Made by a program: the position numbers and the translations under genes. The notes under the pieces were generated by a model. That model saw only the letters and a program-made list of their open reading frames with translations, had not been told where the DNA came from and did not search any database. Positions 32,149 to 43,455 of a DNA stretch of 64,000 nt are shown here, in pieces. The stretch's first letter is position 1. Every line of letters begins with the position of its first letter. The stretch is from Cryptomeria japonica (lineage: Eukaryota > Streptophyta > Pinopsida > Cupressales > Cupressaceae), in contig NC_081412.1 of the NCBI RefSeq assembly GCF_030272615.1, positions 547,618,488 through 547,682,487 on the forward strand, in the 5' to 3' direction.

Positions 32149-34625
32149 TGTTGGCATTGTGTTATCATTGATGTCAACCGATATGGGTTGACTTGCAGTA
32201 TGAAATATGTATGTGCAACACTATCATGAAGGAGTACAAAATGAAATATCTTTGATATCGACTTGTGTTGCAGAACACCGGTAAGGTAAGCAAGAGAATT
32301 TCACTCAAAGTAATGACCACTGGTGTCACTAATATAAAAGTCAGTTTCTGACTTGTGTGGATGGTATGGTAAGGTTACCGGTACTGGTACAGTGTATCAC
32401 CAATAAGGAGAGTATGTCAAGTGATAAGTGAAGTGTTGACAATGGGCAGGATGCTTGGATGTTGTTTGTGATGAATAGGCAAAATGCTACCTAAATCACA
32501 TCAACACCGAAGGATAAGAATGAACAGGCACCAATATGTTGTGTGGTTGCAAAACATTAGGACTCCCACCAAATGATGATGAAGTCACCATATGAAGAGA
32601 TGACTGACAGTGAATGTGCCCACACCAGATCACATGTGCCTATTTGAAGATGTGTTGCACAAATAGGGAAGTCACATGAGTACATTGCAGGATGCAGGTG
32701 ATAAGGTATCGCTCCATCGGTAAGTGGAACTTATCTCCTATCATGCACAACATGCATCATAGTTATGTGAGATAAGGAAGAAGAGGTAAAGGCAAGTTTT
32801 TGAAGGCTCGCACCAGATCTATCAATGAAACAAAGGAATGCCTTGAGTGCATGAAATCAAGGTTATGCACTGGACCAACAGAGAAGGCATATTAGGATGC
32901 TGGAATAGATGAAGTATGATGATTTTGTCACCTTGACAAACTAAGAGAAGTTATTTAGGTTGATGATGAAGAAGGCAAAGTGGATCAGCTAGAAATAGAG
33001 AATGAAACCAGCATGAAGATGCCTTAGATGAAATCCACTGAAGGTTGATGACATGATGTCGTCGAGATGACTACCGATAAGCATGAGAACTGGTAAGGAA
33101 GTGAAGAGGCTAAGATTTGTGACTCCCATCTGATGGAGATGAACATGCTATGGGTAGACATGTCTGGTCAACCAATTTAAGGAGTTCCATCGGCAGTTCA
33201 CCAAGAGTAGACATGAGGAGTTAACCAGTAAAGTGTAAGATACCGACGGGGTTAGTAAACCGGCAGAAGAGAAGAACTAGTTGAAAGTTTGGTCAGTGAT
33301 CCCTAAACTGACACACCGATCCAAGCTGGCAGTTGGTCGACATGAATGCCACGTGGAGTCAAGATGGTGGACTTGCATGCAGCGGTAGATGGAATGTACA
33401 CCAACGAGGTAGTTGTAGAGTTGGCCGATATTAATGGTAGATCCCGTAAATCATGGGATGTGTTGCAGAGTTGTTGCAGAGGTTTGTGGCTCAAGTTCTA
33501 GAGGACAACAAAGAGATAGCTCGAAATGATTCAGGAGATCGAGGCAAAAGAAGGAAACCGCAAGACCAATCTTGGTGTTTGACCAAGAGATCAGCCGATA
33601 GGGTAAAAAGCAAATTGCCAAAGATAGAAGGTGTGATCAAGAAGGCACGTTAGTGGTGGTGTTGTGCAAATAGCTATTTAGAGGATCAGATCAAATAAGA
33701 TCTGATTGGATTTGGTTTTCCTCAAGGTTGATGAGGAAACGCTAACTGCCCATGTTTTTGAATTGGCTTTTGGCGGGAAAACCAGATTATAAATAAGGAA
33801 GCCAAAATCATTGAAGGTTGTTGTTGGAAAGAAGAAGATAGAGTTTTTGTGAAGTGAGTGTTGCATAAGAGAGCTAGATTAGTCAGAGAGAAAATAGCTA
33901 AGGATAGCAGTGACTGAGGGAGTGAAAATTAAACCGATGATAGGGTTTAATAGAGGGTTAACCAATATGATTTGAGCAACTGGTATAGCAGCTAGAGTGC
34001 ATCTAAAGAGATAACCGGTAGGAGCTTGTACCGGCAAGTAGACAGTTGAGAAGACTGAAGAGAATAGAAGAAAGGAGGAGATCTGGTAGAGCAGAAGAAG
34101 AGAAGGGGTGAGCTGGTAGATTTTATCAGCAATACGGCAGCAGATAAGAGCATCAGAAGAAAGAAGTATATGAAATGGTTACAAGATTCACTTGTAATAG
34201 TATTACTAATTTTGCATTTGAAGATATCATTGAGATCACTGAGTTGTACCTCGGTGCAGGGGTTGTAGCTCCTTTGGGTTGTAGCTAATAAATTAGTTAG
34301 GGGTTGGTGCTCCTTGGGTTGGTGCCCTAAATCAGGGGTTGTAGCCCTAAACATTGTAACAGATTTCATTGTGAGGCTGGATTGGAGCAGTAGACTCCAG
34401 GAGCATTTCTCACTGGGGTTTTTCCCATCTTGGATTTTCCTCGTACATACTGGTGTTATGTGATGTCTCTTTGTGTGAATGCATTTGTGTTTTGTCTCCT
34501 CACAAACTGGTAAGTTTGCATTTAGCTAGATCCGTTAATCAGTAAATTATCATAGGGATAGTTAAAGAGGAAAAGTTTGAGAACCACTGATTCACCCCCC
34601 TCTCAGTGGTGCATTGTGTCTAACA
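32149..34625 (+). repeat. CopC 5' LTR
   Basis: 2,477 bp. TATAAATA at 33788-33795 lies about 50 bp after an inverted repeat GTTTTCCTCA...TGAGGAAAC (33716-33740). A GGGTTGTAGC-type degenerate repeat occupies 34240-34350. U5 hairpin ACCACTGA (34583-34590) pairs with TCAGTGGT (34603-34610). Confidence 0.95.
33788..33795 (+). promoter_or_regulatory. TATA box of CopC LTR
   Basis: TATAAATA, conserved at 39688-39695 in the 3' LTR and preceded by the GGCGGGAAAACC phrase in both. Confidence 0.65.
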
Positions 34626-34627
34626 AT

Positions 34628-34640
34628 TGGTATCAGAGCC
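34628..34640 (+). other. CopC primer-binding site
   Basis: TGGTATCAGAGCC, a perfect initiator-Met primer site two bases after the LTR. Confidence 0.95.
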
Positions 34641-34735
34641 TAGGTACCCTGTTTATCAAGCTTTCTCTTGCTTGGGTAGATTTTGGCTTAAGGTCACAAT
34701 AGTTTGTTTAGTGTCAATCCCTGCTCCAGTTTTTA

Positions 34736-36700
34736 TGGCTCAAACTATTCTATTTAGAGTTGTAGAATGGAAGTCTACTTATCTTCTCTAGGGTTTGATG
34801 TATGGATGTTGGTTGTCAATGGTCTCCCCAAGAATGTATGTCCTCTCACCTACTCTAAAGAAGAAAGAAGATCCATGTGCAATGAAGAAGCCATGAAGGC
34901 TATATTCAGTGGGCTCACTGGTGATGTTCTCCCACAGCAAGATAAGTGCAGATCGGCAAAGAGTCTATGGGATAGACTAAAGAAGCTTTATGGAAATGAA
35001 CCCTACACCATTAGATCAGTTTGTGGAAGTGAGAAGAACAATGCAGTAGACACGTGCACAGATGACAGATGTAGATCATATTATTGCATTAGCAATAATG
35101 AAGAAGGAACTCATCTCTTCATGGCATAAGAGTCTGAAGATGAGGTGCACACATCTGAAAGTGATAAAGCAAATTGATCCCACCAGTATGATGTGTTTGG
35201 TAGTGGCAATGAAGAAGATGAAGAAGAAGGAGACAAGGCAGATAGATCTAGCCAGCAAGATCTATTTGATAGTGAAGGTGAAGAAGAAGATGAAGCAGAA
35301 TTTGATCTTGAGGGAGAGCTTGTAAATGCACTTAAAGAACTCAATAGAGTAAGAAAGGAATACAAGCTATTCAAGAATGTTGCTATCATGGAGCAGAACT
35401 GATTGAATAAATGCCTTGAAGAATCTGAGAAATGCATCTCAGAGTTGAAGTCTCAAGAAGGCACCAAGGACTCTGGTGTAATGATCTAGCATCTATGCTA
35501 GAAGTTAAAGATAAAGAACATCTGCAACTAGTTGGAAAAATGGAGATTCTCCAAAGTAACCTTGAGAAATGTCAGGGTGAGCTCAAGGTAAGAATTCAGT
35601 TTGATGCCAGCAGTGATGCCTTGGACAAAATATTGAAGAAGCAAAATCATGCCAAGGACACTGAAGGTTTAGGAAGTGGTGTTGGTGAATGCTCCACCAG
35701 CAAGAATGTCCCCCACAATGACATTTTGTTTGTCTCCTCAAATGGAGAAAACAAAGGATAAACCTTCATAGTCAGAAATGCTCCCCAGAAGAAGGTTGAC
35801 CTAAATACAACCAGTGAAGACCTACAAACAAGAATGAAGACTGGTGCTACAAAAAGGAGGAACAATGAAGATCCCAAAGGAAAAGAGAAGATGGGAGAAG
35901 ACAGTTTCACTGGAAGCAAGAACATGAGAAGATAGTGAAGAGGACCACCTACCGGCAGAGGCCAAAGGAATGCTACTGCCCATAGGATAAAGCAAGTGTG
36001 GGAGAATAAGAGATCAAATGGAGGAAATGCAAAGAATTGACAATCAAGGATCCATCCTCAAAGAAGGAGAAATGGAGATGCCAGACTGGTAAGATCTCCC
36101 CATGCATGGAAAAATAAATTTGTAAGTCATATGCCATCCTTTACCGGTTATTGCTTTGAATGTAATGCTTATGGCCATAGGGAAGAAGAATGCAGAAAGA
36201 GATCTACAAGGAATAATATAGGATCTCATAGACTTCATGCATATGAGAAAAATGTATCCAGGAGTAGATACATGTATGTCCCCTCTCTTGGTTATGCAAT
36301 ATTGTTTGTCATAACTACAATGGTATTGGCCATAGAGTATTTGATTGCAGGAAGAGGAACTTGCAGTCATATGGAGGCCGAAACAACAACTATGCTCTAC
36401 AGAATATTGGATACAGAGCATATGGAAGTCAGAGACCTACATGGAACCAAAGGAGAAATGTCCCTTTAGGAGCAAGAGTTCCACCGGTCACAACAACGTG
36501 CCCGGGAAAAGATGGTCAAACTGGTATGTCAAGAGTTTCCCAAATCATGAAGTTGGGATGGATGTTGTGTGCTACTATAGCACTACTTCCAGTTGTGAAG
36601 TAGAATCAGGAAATGGAAGGACCCATCAGCAAAAGAAGGAAATACCTGCTCTCAAGCTTGAAAATGGGAAGAAGAATGAGACCAAGTAGGTATGGAGGAA
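34736..36700 (+). pseudogene. CopC gag-like region with multiple zinc knuckles
   Basis: An ATG at 34736 opens the region; a shift near 34770 leads to the copia gag block (KSLWDRLKKLYGNEP). Next come an acidic segment (GSGNEEDEEEGDKAD, SEGEEEDEAEFDLEG) and a coiled coil (ELNRVRKEYKLFK; KDKEHLQLVGKMEILQSNLE, in another frame). An intact CCHC knuckle CFECNAYGHREEEC lies near 36152, and a second knuckle has one Cys lost (CHNYNGIGHRVFDC, near 36308). A third decayed knuckle may follow near 36570. There are several frameshifts and stops. The knuckle-rich C-terminus resembles that of CopE. It probably supplied an RNA-binding particle protein for mobilisation by pol from other elements; this is inference. 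Confidence 0.75.
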
Positions 36701-38041
36701 GAAGACCATGGATCAGTACTGTGTATTCAATGTACAGGTGATATCTCCTAAATATTAAAGGAGATATAGGATCTTAGGGGGAGTAATACACTGAACTTAT
36801 CATTCAACCCCTTAGTGGAAGAGGACACATGGAAGAACAAGTTGTTTCTGGTATGATGGATAAATATGAGATGATAAGTATGTGTAGAGTATACCTTGTC
36901 CACACACCTAAAGATGAAAGATGGATCACTACTGCTATGTTAGTATATGACAAGATAACAATTGGAATCTAATACAAGGTGACATAAAGTGTCAGGAGTA
37001 ACAGAAAGGTGCTCTGGTAGTGATAGTGGACCGGTACAGGAAACTGGTATGTGCAGGATGTTACCGGCATGAATGTTAACAAGTACTTGCAGGTTATGAA
37101 AGACAATGAGGTTGGAGATCATTGCAATAGCAGCCCCGGTAGCATGGAATGTGAAGTTATGTCTTAGGTGGTGTTGATGAAGATCTGAATGACATATGTT
37201 GGCCCCATGGTTAATCATACAAGAATGCATAATTTTGGGATAACCGGCTTAATTTATGGCATTGTGATGTCATTGTATGGCATTGTGTGGATTCAAGATC
37301 AAGTCATAGGTTGTGGTGGATATGATGGAGCTAAAGATCATTAGATGATCGCATATGCACAGTTCAACCGGTATATGGAAATAATTAGAGTCCTATTAGA
37401 CCTGACTAGAGATGAGGACCTTAGATGTATGACTTGGGGGGAGTTCAAGTGATTATGGTGCAGAGAAGGCATGCTTGAACTTGTAAAGATACTGACTGCC
37501 CAAACTGCAAGTGATGGAAATTGCAGTAGGAATACCTAGGAGAATTTCATGGTTATGGGTATCTTCTTGTCATTTGGTTGGTTGTATTCATAGTACAATC
37601 ACATTTGATTCTAAATAAGTTTGGGATCAAATAGGAGGTGATGCAGTATGACTGACAGGTGAGTAGTATTCACTCACATCCTTCTAAAATTGACTGTCTT
37701 AACAAATAGTATCATAATTGCATGTTCAATTGGTGTCAGTTGATGATTCAGTCCTCCACCTCAAGTGTTGTGACTTGAGAAATTGTAACAAGTGGTATCA
37801 AAGGAGGAGATGCATCCAATGAAGATAAAGAGGGAGAAAGATTTATGTCAATGATCGGTATATACAAGGAGGAATGATATCTTGGCAGTGCCCTTTCCCA
37901 TTGTTGTCAAAGGGGGAGAAAGATTTTGTAATATGTTGCATACTACATGAGTGATAATTCATTGGATCATACAAAGGAGGAGAGAGATTATGTAGTATGT
38001 CGGATACTATATGAGTTGACATCAATGCCAAAGGGGGAGAT
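36701..38041 (+). other. CopC 3' untranslated region with repeated purine boxes
   Basis: No ORF. GGGGGAG boxes occur near 36778, 37437 and 37912, and the terminal polypurine tract is at 38031-38041. The hairpin arm GTTGACATCAATG (38015-38027) pairs with the U3 arm 38059-38071. Confidence 0.7.
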
Positions 38042-40509
38042 TGTTGCCATTGTATTGTCATTGATTTCAACCGATATGGGTTGACTACCAGTATGAGAGA
38101 TGTATGTGCAACACTGTCATGAAGGAGTATAGAATGAGATATCTTTGATATAAGCTTGTGTTGCAAAACACCGGTAAGGTAACGAAGAGAATTTCATTCA
38201 GAGTAATGACCACTAGTGTCACAAGTATACAAGTTAGTGCCTGACTTGTGTGGATGGTATGGTAAGGTTACCGGTACTGGTACAGTGTATCACTGGTAAG
38301 GAGAGTATGTCAACTGATAAGTGAAGTGTTGACAATGGGCAAGATGCTTGGATGTTTTTTGTGATGAAGAGGCAAAATGTTACCTAAATCACATCAACAC
38401 CGAAGGAGAAGAATATTGAACAGGTCACCGGTATGTTGTGTGGTTGCAGAATAGCAGGAATCCCACCGAATGATGATGCAGTCACCATGTGAAGAGATGA
38501 CTGAAATTGAATGTGCCCACACTGGATCACATGTGCATGTTTGAAGATGTGTTGCACAAATAGGGAAGTCACATGAGTGCATTGCAGGATGCAGGTGACA
38601 AGGTGTCACTCCATCGGTAAGTGGAGCTTATCTCCTATCATGCATAATATGCATCATAGTTATGTGAGATAAGGAAGAAGAGGTACAAGAAAGTGTTTGA
38701 AGGCTCACACTGGATCTATTGGTGAAACAAAGGAACGCCTTGAGTGTATGAAATTAGGGTTATGCACTGGACCAACAGAGAAGGCATATTGGGATGTCAG
38801 AACAGATGAAGTGTGATGAGTTTGTCACCTTGACAAACCGACAGAGAAGTTATTCAGGTTGATGATGAAGAAGGCAAAGTGGATCAGTTGGAAATAGAGA
38901 ATGAAACCAGCATGCAGATGCCTTAGATGGAATCCACAAAAGGTTGATGACATGATGTCATCAGGATGACTACCGGTAAGCACGAGAACTGGTAAGGAAG
39001 TGAAGAGACTAAGAGATGTGACTCCCATCTGATGGAGATGAACATGCTATGGGTAGACATGTCTGGTCAACCAATTTAAGGATTTCCACCTGCAGTTCAA
39101 CAAGAGAAGACATGAGGAGTTAACCGGTAAAGTGTAAGATACCTGGCAGAGTTAGTAAACTGACAAAAGAGAAGAACTGGTTGATTGTTTGGTCAATGAT
39201 CCCTGAACTGACACACTGATCCAAGCTAGTCATTGGTCGACATGGATGCCACATGGAGTCAAGATGGAAAACTTGCATGCAGCGGTAAATGGAATGTACA
39301 CCGATGGGGTAGTTACAGAGTTGGTTGACATTAACAGTAGATCCCGTAAATCATGGGATGTGTTGCAGAGCCATTGTAGAGGTTTGTGGCTCACGGCCTA
39401 GAAGACAACAAAGAGACAGCTTGGAATGATTGAGGAGATCGAGGCAAAAGAAGGAAACCACAAGACCAATCTTGGTGTTTGACCAAGAGATCAGTCGATA
39501 GGGTAAAAAGAAAATTGCCAAAGATAGAAGGCGTGATCAAGAAGGCACATTAGTGGCGGTGTTGTGCAAATAGTTATCTGGAGGATCAGATCAAATAAGA
39601 TCTTATTGGATTTGGTTTTCCTCGAGGTTGATGAGGAAACCCTAATAGCCCATGTTTTTGAATTGGCTTTTGGCGGGAAAACCAAGTTATAAATAAGGAA
39701 GCCAAATTCATTGAAGGTTGCTACTAGAAAGAAGAAGATAGTGTTGTTACAAAGTGAGTGCTGCATAAGAGAGATAGATCAGTCAGAGAGAAAATAGCTA
39801 AGGATAGCAATGATTGAGGGAGTGAAGGTTAAACCGGTGATAGGGTTTAATAGAGGGTTAACCAATATGGTTTGAGCAACCGGTATAGCAGCTAGAGTGC
39901 ATCTGAAGAGATAACCAGTAGGAGCTTGTACCGGTAGGTAGACAATTGAGAAGACTGAAGAGAAGAGTAGCAAGGAGGACATCCAGTAGAGAAGAAGAAC
40001 AGCAGAGGTGAATCGGTAGAGTTTACCGGCAATACAGCAACATATTAGAGCATCAGAAGACTGAGGTATATGAAATTGTTACAAGATTCACTTGTAATAG
40101 TATTACTAATTTTGTATTTGAATATATCATTGAGATCATTGAGTTGTAGCTTGGTGTAGGGGTTGTAGCCCATAAATCAGTTAAAGGTTGGTGTCCTAAA
40201 TTAGGGGTTGTAGCTCCTTGGGTTGTAGCCCTAAACATTGCAATAGATTTTATTATGAGGCTGGATTGGAGCAGTAGACTCCAACAGCATTTCTCACTGA
40301 TGTTTTTCCCATCTTGGGTTTTCCTCGTACATACTAGTGTTATGTGATGTCTCCTTGTGTGAATGCATTTGTGTTTTGTCTCATCACAAACTGGTAAGTC
40401 TGCATTCAACTAGATCTGTTAATCAGTATATTATCATAGGGATAGTTAAAGAGGAAAAGTTTGAGAACCACTGATTCACCCCCCTCTCAGTGGTGCATTG
40501 TGTCTAACA
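38042..40509 (+). repeat. CopC 3' LTR
   Basis: 2,468 bp. U5 hairpin arms are at 40467-40474 and 40487-40494. It shows the same TATA box and repeat block as the 5' copy, with scattered, mostly transition differences. Confidence 0.95.
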
Positions 40510-40514
40510 CAAAG

Positions 40515-41306
40515 ATAGCATCTCCTATGCCTAAGTACAGTTTCAGTTAAGCTCAGTACTGAAGAACTAAATCCTCTTACATAAACCCAGCTCGATCTCC
40601 AATGATCGACCAAATCCTCTGCCTGAATTATACTACATTATTCGCACATTACATCCCTTGACCATAACCATGATGATCTACAATGAGATCTTACATCATA
40701 TATATACAAACCCTTGACCATAAACAATCAGGTCAGCCACTAGACAATAAACCAATTACATAATTAAAAAACATGTCGTACTTAGACCAAACAAACAATA
40801 TTCAACACATAAGACATCCCAAAAACACATCAAGAGGTCATATCCACACATTTCATTAAGTCAGTCCATAACCTAGATCAACCGGGACCCAATATAGGTC
40901 CACATGCTAAAGCAATGATCTCCATCTGCCAAGTCTCGAACATGATCACCAATAGCATCCTGAATCTCCACCAGAAGATGCACCAACACCACTTATACAT
41001 ATCATCAAAGCTCTACTGGTAAAACCCTTGTCGGTACCACAAGCTAAGCTTCCAATCAAACAGGATAGCATTTGATCACCAGACCAAAACCAACTGACTG
41101 AATATGAACATGAGTATCATGAATAAGCCAATTCCATAACCAAACTATACCGAAGCATGCCGGATCATGCCGGAACCAAACCAACCAGAAACCACTCATC
41201 CTACCAGGACCAGAAGGGTGTCGGCAAAGCATCCAAAATAGTTAGTGTTGACATCAATGACAAAACATCAATGCAAAACATAATCAATTCCTCCAAATGG
41301 TCAACA
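40515..41306 (-). repeat. CopB 5' LTR, right segment
   Basis: The continuation of 31727-32148 after CopC, ending TCAACA next to the TTTCT duplication. It aligns with 17450-18260. Confidence 0.9.
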
Positions 41307-42005
41307 TTTCTAACTCGCTAATTAAACTTAACATATGAACATGTGTGAAAAGGTCCTAATTATAAATTAGCTAGATAATGTATGTTATTCATATTGCAAA
41401 GTGCAAATCGGATAGAAAAAATCATATTCACACCAAAATATCAATAATGGATGCAAAATATATTAAATCGAATGTGATCAATGAACATGCTCAAGAAATA
41501 CACAATGTACATATGAGACCTTTCTTATATAAACAAAGTTGAGAGGTAGTACTAATTAAATTGATGACAAGTATCCTAATATTATGTAATGTAACAACTA
41601 GGAGATAAGATTGCATGCCTTTTGGAGACTTTAGAAAGATTCCTAACTCACTAAGTAAAATTAACATGTGAACATGTGTGAAAACATCCTAACTAGGAAC
41701 TAGTTAGATAATGTGTCTTTTTCCTACTACAAAGTGGAAAACTAAATAGGAAAAATTTATATTCACACCAACACATGAATAATAGATGCCAAATATATTA
41801 GATCAAGTATAATCAATGAACATGTCCAAGTAATATACAATGTACATATGAGACCTTTATTATATAGATAAGGTTGAGAGATAAGACAAATTAGGATGAT
41901 GACAAGTATCTTAATATTATGTCATGTAATAACTAGAAGATAAGATCACATGTCTTCTAGAGAATTTTAGATTCTTAACTCGCTAAGAAAATTTAACGTG
42001 TGAAC
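41307..42005. repeat. Tandem-array units (about 333 bp each)
   Basis: Unit starts marked by TAACTCGCTAA-type sequence at 41311, 41644 and 41976, giving periods of 333 and 332 bp. Units share GAACATGTGTGAAAA, TTCACACCAA, TCAATGAACATG, TACATATGAGACCTTT and AGGATGATGACAAGT phrases. The third unit is interrupted at TGAAC by CopA3 and resumes at 48705. Confidence 0.85.
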
Positions 42006-43078
42006 TGTTAGGTCCCAGAGACAACTGAGAGGGCAGGGGGGGGGGGGGGGGGGGGGTGAATCAGTTGTCAAATAAATTCAAACCAAAAAAAATTTAACCA
42101 ACTTAATGCTTAATATGGGTAAACCAGTTTAATATGTCGGTAGTCAGTTTTAACAGTTAATTGCTACACCTGTAAAGATTAGTGCATGAAACATAAAGAC
42201 AAAGTCATCCACAACACATAACACCAATATTTGTACGTGGAAACACTGTAAGGGGAAAAACCATGGTGGGAAACCTTACCCACAATTAGATGATACTACT
42301 ACAAATAGTAAGTGTACATAAATGGGGTCTGCACATGCAGAAAGGCCAAGCGCCTAGAGCTCACTGCTCAATCACAAAATGGGAGTCACACTGACTACAG
42401 TTGGATGGTTAAATCCAATAAGAATGTACTGCATAAAATAGCATCTTCATATGCTAGATTCAGTACCGGTGTAGTTCTGATTGTCTTCACAAAAACCCTC
42501 CTTCAATCTTCAAATGATGTCTGCATATATAGCTCTGCTTATTCTCGCATATACCTTCACACAATCCTTTTTCGTATTACACATTTGATCTTACAAATAA
42601 GATCTTACATTTATACCATAACCTAAGACCAATTTTAGTAGGTCGGCTCTACAAGATATTATAGTAAAAACATTTTACAAACAATACAATATCCGATGCA
42701 ATAATCGATTAAACATGTTGGCTTAATGTATTTACAACAATAATTAATCATCTCTATTGCATGTTGTACTGATCTGGAAAAGATAAACCTACCAGTGTAA
42801 CCTGGACCTATTTGTCGGTAACAGCAAATATGCAAATGCTAATGTACCAATAAACAAAACTCCAAGACAAAGTGTCCACATGATGTCTTTGACATAACCA
42901 TGTGTTTTCCATATCATTCCAAGTGTCGGTGATCATTATATCTTGTCGGTGTACTAGATACTGGTGACTGTGCATGAGTCGCTTGCTGGTGAATGTTGCT
43001 GATTCTCCAAAGTGCCAAAGTTGATAAGTGTTTAGTAGGTGTTGACATCAATGACAAAACCATACCAAAATACCAACA
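42006..43078 (-). repeat. CopA3 3' LTR
   Basis: 1,073 bp. The U5 hairpin has arms at 42020-42028 and 42061-42069, with its C-loop expanded to a G21 run on plus (42036-42056). The U3 arm 43039-43053 pairs with the internal arm 43093-43107 across the polypurine tract. The TATA box lies near 42609-42615 (minus). Confidence 0.95.
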
Positions 43079-43455
43079 ATCTCCCCCTTTGGCATTGATG
43101 GCAACACAAGATGGAAAAACCATCAAAGTGCTAAAACAGAAATGCCAAATACCAAAAACCAACAATCTCCAAAAAGAGATCATAACCAAAAATCAAAATA
43201 TAGATACATAGAGTATTAATCTCTCCCAAACAACAATCTCTCCCCCTGGGAGCAACATGTGTTTTCCTTGTGTTTTTCCATACCAATCTCTCCCCCTTTG
43301 ACATCAAATGCCAAAGTTACAACAAAACCAAGTTCATATACAAAATACCAATCAATTTAGTATACCAACTACTCCCCCTAAGAAGTAGCTTCCCATCAAA
43401 GCCGGAAAAAAGATTTCTCTGTTAATTATGTCGGTTGATGACAATCATCAACTTC
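43079..43455 (-). other. CopA3 3' untranslated region with four purine boxes
   Basis: On plus, CTCCCCCTTT (43081), TCTCCCCCTGG (about 43241), TCTCCCCCTTTG (about 43291) and CTCCCCCTA (about 43373). Only the first abuts the LTR and is the functional polypurine tract by position. Confidence 0.8.

Larger units (their letters stand above)
32149..40509 (+). mobile_element. CopC: non-autonomous copia-like element, gag only
   Basis: 8,361 bp, TGTTGGCATTG...GTCTAACA, inserted in the CopB 5' LTR. Target duplication is GAAAG (32144-32148, one base mutated) and CAAAG (40510-40514); the undisturbed CopB LTR has CAAAG at this place (about 17450). LTRs are 2,477 and 2,468 bp. The 3.4-kb interior has a perfect initiator-Met primer site, a gag-like region and a polypurine tract, but no protease, integrase or reverse transcriptase. 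This fits the terminal-repeat-with-GAG (TR-GAG) class. Confidence 0.9.
17037..41306 (-). mobile_element. CopB: copia element, minus strand, hosting three insertions
   Basis: The left end is TGTTAGAC and the right end GGTCAACA. The 5-bp duplication TTTCT is at 17032-17036 and 41307-41311. The span of 24,270 bp contains CopD (20231-27811), CopA2 (28241-29874) and CopC (32149-40509); removing these leaves about 6.7 kb of copia element. The order on the minus strand is 5' LTR, degenerate primer site (GCCCTGATACTA at 31714-31725), gag, protease, integrase, reverse transcriptase, RNase H, polypurine tract (18261-18272) and 3' LTR. Confidence 0.9.
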
